Source: a virus
IMG/VR virus record: IMGVR_UViG_3300025897_000084
Coordinates: 1-24,682 of that record
Length of the DNA stretch: 24,682 nt
Direction: 5' to 3' (one strand)
Of this stretch, positions 21,197-24,682 are shown piece by piece. Within the stretch, counting starts at the first letter, position 1, and each line of letters begins with the position of its first letter. The notes under the pieces were generated by a model. That model searched no databases and was not told the origin of the DNA. It worked only from the letters and a program-made list of their open reading frames with translations. The position numbers and the translations under genes are program-made.

Positions 21197-22048
21197 ATGA
21201 CAGACCTTTTTTTTGGACAAAAGCAGCAGTCTAAATACACCACTGGTGCGGACTACCTGCCAGACGCGAGCTACGATTTCTTGGGCGCAGATAGTTATGA
21301 CACTGCGACAAACATTCTGACCTCGGTGGGTACTGATTTGACCACTGTATTTCAGGTGGGCGACTTGGTTTTTAACACTGACTGGTATGTGCCTCATGTG
21401 TTTGTTACCGAGGTTACTACCACCACGGTCACCTTTGATGGCGCTATCGGAGGCATTAACGACAACGGTTTCATCCTCACTGACGACGTCGGAAATCCTG
21501 AAGATTGCACGCTCGTGGCATATCGTGCCGCCAACGTCGACTCGGCATATCTCGTTCGCTTCACATCGGTAAACCTAGAGCCCGCAGCCTTTACTAAAAA
21601 GGACGCCGCCCCTGACTACCTACAGCTTTGGTATTCTGGGAATGGTTACGCAACTAGTTGGCCGCTCCCTGAATACCGGGTGGTGGAAGTGGTAGATGAT
21701 AACACGCTGAAGCTTAATCAGCCCATCAACTGCTTTAACGGAGAAGTTGTTTTTCTGGGTCAGGATGGTGCCAGAACTAGGACCCCACTGAAAGACATGC
21801 GATACTTTACCCTCTTCTATGGAATGGGTTACGGTTATTATGACATGTGGATGGAGCCACAGACAAAGCCCGCCGATGGCCAATGGATTGAGCCGTGGGA
21901 TGCGTACACCGTGTCCCCATACAACGCTACTATTGACCAGATAAAAGTCCGTATTGATGACTTCTGCAACCGCATTGAAGACCTGTGTCAAGGCAACTAC
22001 TCTGACAATTGGGTTAGGCTTTTGCCTTACCCGGGCTCTGGCTTTTAA
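21197..22048 (+). CDS. Structural protein with inserted beta module
   Basis: A 283-residue protein. Residues about 35-97 carry DTATNILTSVGTDL, FQVGDLVFN, VFVTEVTTTTVTFDGAI and NGFILTDD, the same type of small beta module inserted in the protein at 1985. Further on are YLVRFTSVNLEPAAF, YRVVEVVDDNTLKLNQPINC, a Tyr/Met-rich stretch (FTLFYGMGYGYYDMWMEP) and a C-terminal helix IDQIKVRIDDFCNRIEDLCQ. The classic terminator at 22071 closes the operon after it. Probably virion-associated; the exact role is unknown. Confidence 0.6.
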   Translation: MTDLFFGQKQQSKYTTGADYLPDASYDFLGADSYDTATNILTSVGTDLTTVFQVGDLVFNTDWYVPHVFVTEVTTTTVTFDGAIGGINDNGFILTDDVGNPEDCTLVAYRAANVDSAYLVRFTSVNLEPAAFTKKDAAPDYLQLWYSGNGYATSWPLPEYRVVEVVDDNTLKLNQPINCFNGEVVFLGQDGARTRTPLKDMRYFTLFYGMGYGYYDMWMEPQTKPADGQWIEPWDAYTVSPYNATIDQIKVRIDDFCNRIEDLCQGNYSDNWVRLLPYPGSGF

Positions 22049-22070
22049 TCGGCGCCACTTACTACTAGAG

Positions 22071-22098
22071 AAAGCCACCTTCGGGTGGCTTTTTCGTT
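22071..22098 (+). terminator. Intrinsic terminator
   Basis: Perfect 9-base-pair stem AAAGCCACC/GGTGGCTTT with a TTCG tetraloop (22071-22092), followed by ttcgtt. A textbook rho-independent terminator on the + strand, placed between the structural gene ending at 22048 and the next gene at 22117, and it separates a head block from the neck/tail block. Confidence 0.88.
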
Positions 22099-22116
22099 TG
22101 GCTCTATCTTAGGGCA

Positions 22117-22851
22117 ATGATTGATTCAGTCCGTCAAACCGTACTGTCGGTTCTCAATAAGAACAACTACGGATACGTCTCTCCGTCTGACTTCAACCTC
22201 TTCGCTAAGCAGGCTCAGCTAGAGATTTTCGAAGGGTACTTCACCCTTCTGAATAAGGTTATCAATGCGGAGAACGCCCGCATGTCGGGAACAGATTACG
22301 TCGATATGAACAAGAGCGTTCAGGAGTCCATCGATATCTTCTCTGTCACCAACGTCCTTGCGCAAAGCACGACCCCCGGGGCGCCGCCCAATACGTTCAG
22401 CGTTCCATCTCTCGCAACCACCGGTGACGACTATTACCTGTTAAACAAGGTGCTATGCCTCAACGGGGGTACGTATTCCGCTGAGGCGGAAGCCGTGGGT
22501 CACAGCCGCATTACGATGCTCAACAACTCCTTGCTTACGGCCCCCTCTACGCAGTACCCCGCTTACGTGGTGGAATCTAACGACCTCACTGTCTTCCCCG
22601 CTACGTTTAATACCGCAGGCGATGTGCAGGCCCAATACATCCGCTACCCCTTCGACCCGAAGTGGACGTACAACGCGCTGCTCGCCGGCGGGGAGCCCGT
22701 CTTTAACGCCTCTGCCCCCGACTACCAAGATTTCGAGTTGCCTATCGATGACGAGCCAAGGCTGGTATATCGCATCTTGCAGTTGGCGGGCATGAGCATC
22801 CGCGAGGGCGACGTCTATCAGTTCGCTAACGCAGAAGAAGCCCAACAGTAA
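22117..22851 (+). CDS. Neck/ring (head-tail connector-like) protein
   Basis: A 244-residue protein. The start (MIDSVRQTVLSVLNKNNYGY, then SPSDFNLFAKQAQLEIFEG) has helices that pack as in connector/adaptor proteins, followed by beta stretches, YPAYVVESNDLTVFPA and VQAQYIRYPFDPKWTYN, and a C-terminal helix. This is the pattern of the ring proteins found just before the P22 gp4-like gene in crAss-like phages, which bridge portal and tail. First gene after the terminator; an AGGG lies 5 bases before ATG. TAATG overlap with the next gene. Confidence 0.7.
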   Translation: MIDSVRQTVLSVLNKNNYGYVSPSDFNLFAKQAQLEIFEGYFTLLNKVINAENARMSGTDYVDMNKSVQESIDIFSVTNVLAQSTTPGAPPNTFSVPSLATTGDDYYLLNKVLCLNGGTYSAEAEAVGHSRITMLNNSLLTAPSTQYPAYVVESNDLTVFPATFNTAGDVQAQYIRYPFDPKWTYNALLAGGEPVFNASAPDYQDFELPIDDEPRLVYRILQLAGMSIREGDVYQFANAEEAQQ

Positions 22852-23774
22852 TGCCATACATAACAGACTACCAGTATTACGAGAACAACGGCGCCCTTCC
22901 TGAGGATGCCAATTGGGGCAGCTACCAATACGTTACGCTACAGGATATCGTCAACAACTTCCTGTTGATGTACAGCGGCAACCACTCGCTGGTAAATAAC
23001 GAGGAGCGCTACAAGATTCTTTTCCATGCCAAGCGGGCTATACAGGAGCTCAACTACGACTCGCTCAAGGAGATTAAGATTCTCGAGCTCGACGTCTGCG
23101 ACACGCTCCGCTTTGTGCTCCCTCCCGACTATGTCAACTGGGTGCGCATTTCCCTATATAAGGACGGAATCCTTCGACCGTTAACGGAGAATATCCAGAC
23201 GAACTGGAGTTCTGCATACCTACAGGATAACGACTGCCGCATCCTCTTCGACCAGAACGGGGGCATCCTCCGCCCGCAAGATTCGACTATCGACTACGAC
23301 CGCATCAAGGGGACCAAGCGCAGCATATACCTCAACGAGAACAGCCCCCTCAATGGCGAGGAAGGGTATTTCTACGAGGGGTGCTGGTATTTCGATTGGG
23401 CTATCGGAGCGCGGTATGGCCTCAATACCGAGACGGCCAATGCCAACCCCACCTTCAGCATCAACAAGAAGGGTGGCGTCATCAACTTTAGCAGCGGTAT
23501 GGCCGGAGAGCTATGCATCCTCGAGTACGTCAGCGATGGCATGGAGGGCGGCGATAACTCTGAGATTAGCGTGAACAAGCTGTTTGAGGAATACGTGTAC
23601 GCATACATCCAATACGCTATCCTCGATGCCAAGCTCGGGGTGCAGGAGTATATAGTAGGCCGGGCCCGAAAGAAAAAGAACGCGCTACTGCGCAACGCCA
23701 AGATTCGCGTGAGCAATATCCACCCGGGGCGCTTGCTTATGAATATGCGCGGGCGCGACAAGTGGATTAAGTAA
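22851..23774 (+). CDS. Tail tubular / P22 gp4-like protein
   Basis: A 307-residue protein. Landmarks: VTLQDIVNNFLLMYSGNHS (28-46), AKRAIQELNYDSLKEIKILE, VCDTLRFVLPPDYVNWVRIS (long conserved core), DCRILFDQNGG, a Gly/Asn-rich middle with STIDYDRIKGTKRSIYLNEN and, near the end, KLFEEYVYAYIQYAILDAK, ARKKKNALLRNAKIRVSN and LLMNMRGRDKWIK. The INELNYDSLKE and LPPDYVNxVRIS combination is what I know from the P22 gp4-like tail accessory protein of crAss-like phages, which assembles under the portal. TAATG overlap on both sides. Confidence 0.8.
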   Translation: MPYITDYQYYENNGALPEDANWGSYQYVTLQDIVNNFLLMYSGNHSLVNNEERYKILFHAKRAIQELNYDSLKEIKILELDVCDTLRFVLPPDYVNWVRISLYKDGILRPLTENIQTNWSSAYLQDNDCRILFDQNGGILRPQDSTIDYDRIKGTKRSIYLNENSPLNGEEGYFYEGCWYFDWAIGARYGLNTETANANPTFSINKKGGVINFSSGMAGELCILEYVSDGMEGGDNSEISVNKLFEEYVYAYIQYAILDAKLGVQEYIVGRARKKKNALLRNAKIRVSNIHPGRLLMNMRGRDKWIK

Positions 23775-24682
23775 TGGCAAATCTGGTACGGAACTTCATC
23801 AAGGGGCGCATGAACAAGAGCGTCGACGAGCGCCTTGTCCCCCAAGGCGAGTATATCGACGCGCAGAATATCCGTATGGGCTCTACCGAAGACTCCGAGA
23901 TAGGGGCGGTAGAAAACACCAAGGGGAATACGCAGCTCACTACGCTGGTGTACCCCCCTACGGGCGACGCCCTAAGCGCAGGGGCCACATGCATCGGAGC
24001 CTACGCCGACGGAGCCAACGAGACCATCTATTGGTTTGTTCACGACCCCAACTTTGCTGCCGCCGGGCTTACGGGAAAGCTCGACCTTATCGTGTCGTTC
24101 AATATCATCACCTCTATCATCACATACCATGTGGTAAGTATTGATGACGGAGGCAACTTCAATACGACGCTCAACTTCGACATCAACCACCTCATCACTG
24201 GCGTTGATTTAGTGGAGGACCTCTTGTTTTTTACCGACGACAAGAACTCTCCGCGCCGCATCAATGTCAGTACCAACTATCCCAACCCCACGGGGTCTAT
24301 AGATTGGTATCTGCTGGGTCAAGATATTATGGTGCTTAAAGCGCCACCCCTTAACTCACCTCCTATTGTCCCCTTTAGTTCTGGCGACGAGCAGAACAAC
24401 TATATGGAGGAGCGATTTATTTCGTTTGCATATCGCTACAGGTATTCTAACGGCGAGTACTCGGCTACTTCGCAGTTTACGGCACCCTCCTTTGTTTCTC
24501 AGCCGTTTTTGTTTACCCCCGACTCGTACACGAACGAGGGGATGGAAAATGCAACCAACGCTTGTACGATAACGTACAATAGCGGAAGCCCTCTCGTTGT
24601 CGGTGTTGACCTCTTATTCAAGGAGATGGATGACAACATCATCCGCGTTATAGAGAAGATTGACAAGGCCGCAAGTGGCATA
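23774..24682 (+). CDS. Stabilization/muzzle-like tail protein, 5' part (runs off the window)
   Basis: 303 codons are open from ATG 23774 to the last base, so the gene continues beyond the window. The N-terminus (RNFIKGRMNKSVDERLVPQG, EYIDAQNIRMGS, EIGAVENTKGNT) is the signature of the large tail stabilization protein of crAss-like phages, called the muzzle protein in the phi-crAss001 structure. Next come repeated beta blades, TIYWFVHDPN, LIVSFNIITSIITYHVV and DLLFFTDDKNSPRRINV, the last typical of propeller-like tail proteins; then EERFISFAYRYRYSNGEYSA. It caps the distal end of the short tail. Length of the whole gene cannot be known here. Confidence 0.8.
   Translation, partial: MANLVRNFIKGRMNKSVDERLVPQGEYIDAQNIRMGSTEDSEIGAVENTKGNTQLTTLVYPPTGDALSAGATCIGAYADGANETIYWFVHDPNFAAAGLTGKLDLIVSFNIITSIITYHVVSIDDGGNFNTTLNFDINHLITGVDLVEDLLFFTDDKNSPRRINVSTNYPNPTGSIDWYLLGQDIMVLKAPPLNSPPIVPFSSGDEQNNYMEERFISFAYRYRYSNGEYSATSQFTAPSFVSQPFLFTPDSYTNEGMENATNACTITYNSGSPLVVGVDLLFKEMDDNIIRVIEKIDKAASGI

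Noticed and set aside
22101-22116. Possible promoter in gctctatcttagggca between the terminator and the gene at 22117
   Set aside because: TATCTTAG only loosely resembles a -7 box, sits too near the ATG and has no clear -33 element; the AGGG is better read as a weak ribosome-binding site.
1-24682. tRNA genes, CRISPR arrays, integrase/attachment sites and stop-codon recoding
   Set aside because: No cloverleaf, no regularly spaced repeats, no integrase frame were seen, and all three stop codons are used at plausible gene ends.

Overview
The window looks like a stretch of a tailed-phage genome, densely packed and read entirely on the + strand: about 38 genes, no gene-free stretch longer than about 70 bases, and most neighbours joined by ATGA, TAATG or TTGA stop/start overlaps. 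The large packaging and head genes (large terminase, an 811-aa portal with a glutamine-rich coiled-coil tail, a scaffold-like protein, a 486-aa major capsid protein, a P22 gp4-like tail protein and the start of a large stabilization/muzzle-like protein) follow the pattern and order of crAss-like (Crassvirales-type) podoviruses. Where genes have a longer leader (17121-17131, 18200-18205, 19710-19729) the leader is A/T-rich and lacks a clear Shine-Dalgarno sequence, which fits a Bacteroidota host. The GC content is high for the gut members of that group (65% by eye over 12661-12720), so an environmental, probably aquatic, host is a reasonable guess. TAA, TGA and TAG all serve as stops, so nothing suggests stop-codon recoding. 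All of this is recognition from memory; no database search was run.

Layout. (1) 45-1985: a chain of very small, mostly Lys/Arg-rich genes, several from small-protein families that recur in phages and algal viruses, plus a 28-residue single-helix membrane peptide. (2) 1084-1536 and 1985-9322: virion decoration, fibre and receptor-binding candidates. These include a head-spike-base-like protein, an RCC1-like beta-propeller protein, two proteins sharing an MPIPxGTKFHGVA N-terminus, a repeat-rich fibre, and a 637-aa protein made of two copies of a PKD-like plus BspA/DUF285-like repeat unit. (3) 9324-10155: lysis cassette, with two single-helix membrane proteins around an M15 peptidase endolysin. 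(4) 10157-11446: another modular fibre protein. (5) 11446-12475: a conserved small protein, a protein that looks like two tandem GroES-like folds, and a small helical protein immediately before the terminase. (6) 12453-19666: large terminase, portal, scaffold, major capsid protein, closed by a very strong hairpin. (7) 19730-22048: conserved head protein and three beta-rich proteins, closed by a classic intrinsic terminator. (8) 22117-24682: neck/tail genes (ring/adaptor-like protein, P22 gp4-like tail tubular protein, and a large stabilization protein that runs off the right edge).

Together this is a late, morphogenesis-and-lysis region: capsid assembly and packaging, neck and tail construction, host recognition and release. 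The least ordinary parts are the probable double GroES-like protein, the RCC1-like and duplicated adhesin-like proteins in the fibre block, the reuse of the same short modules in many fibre genes, and the string of tiny basic genes at the left edge.
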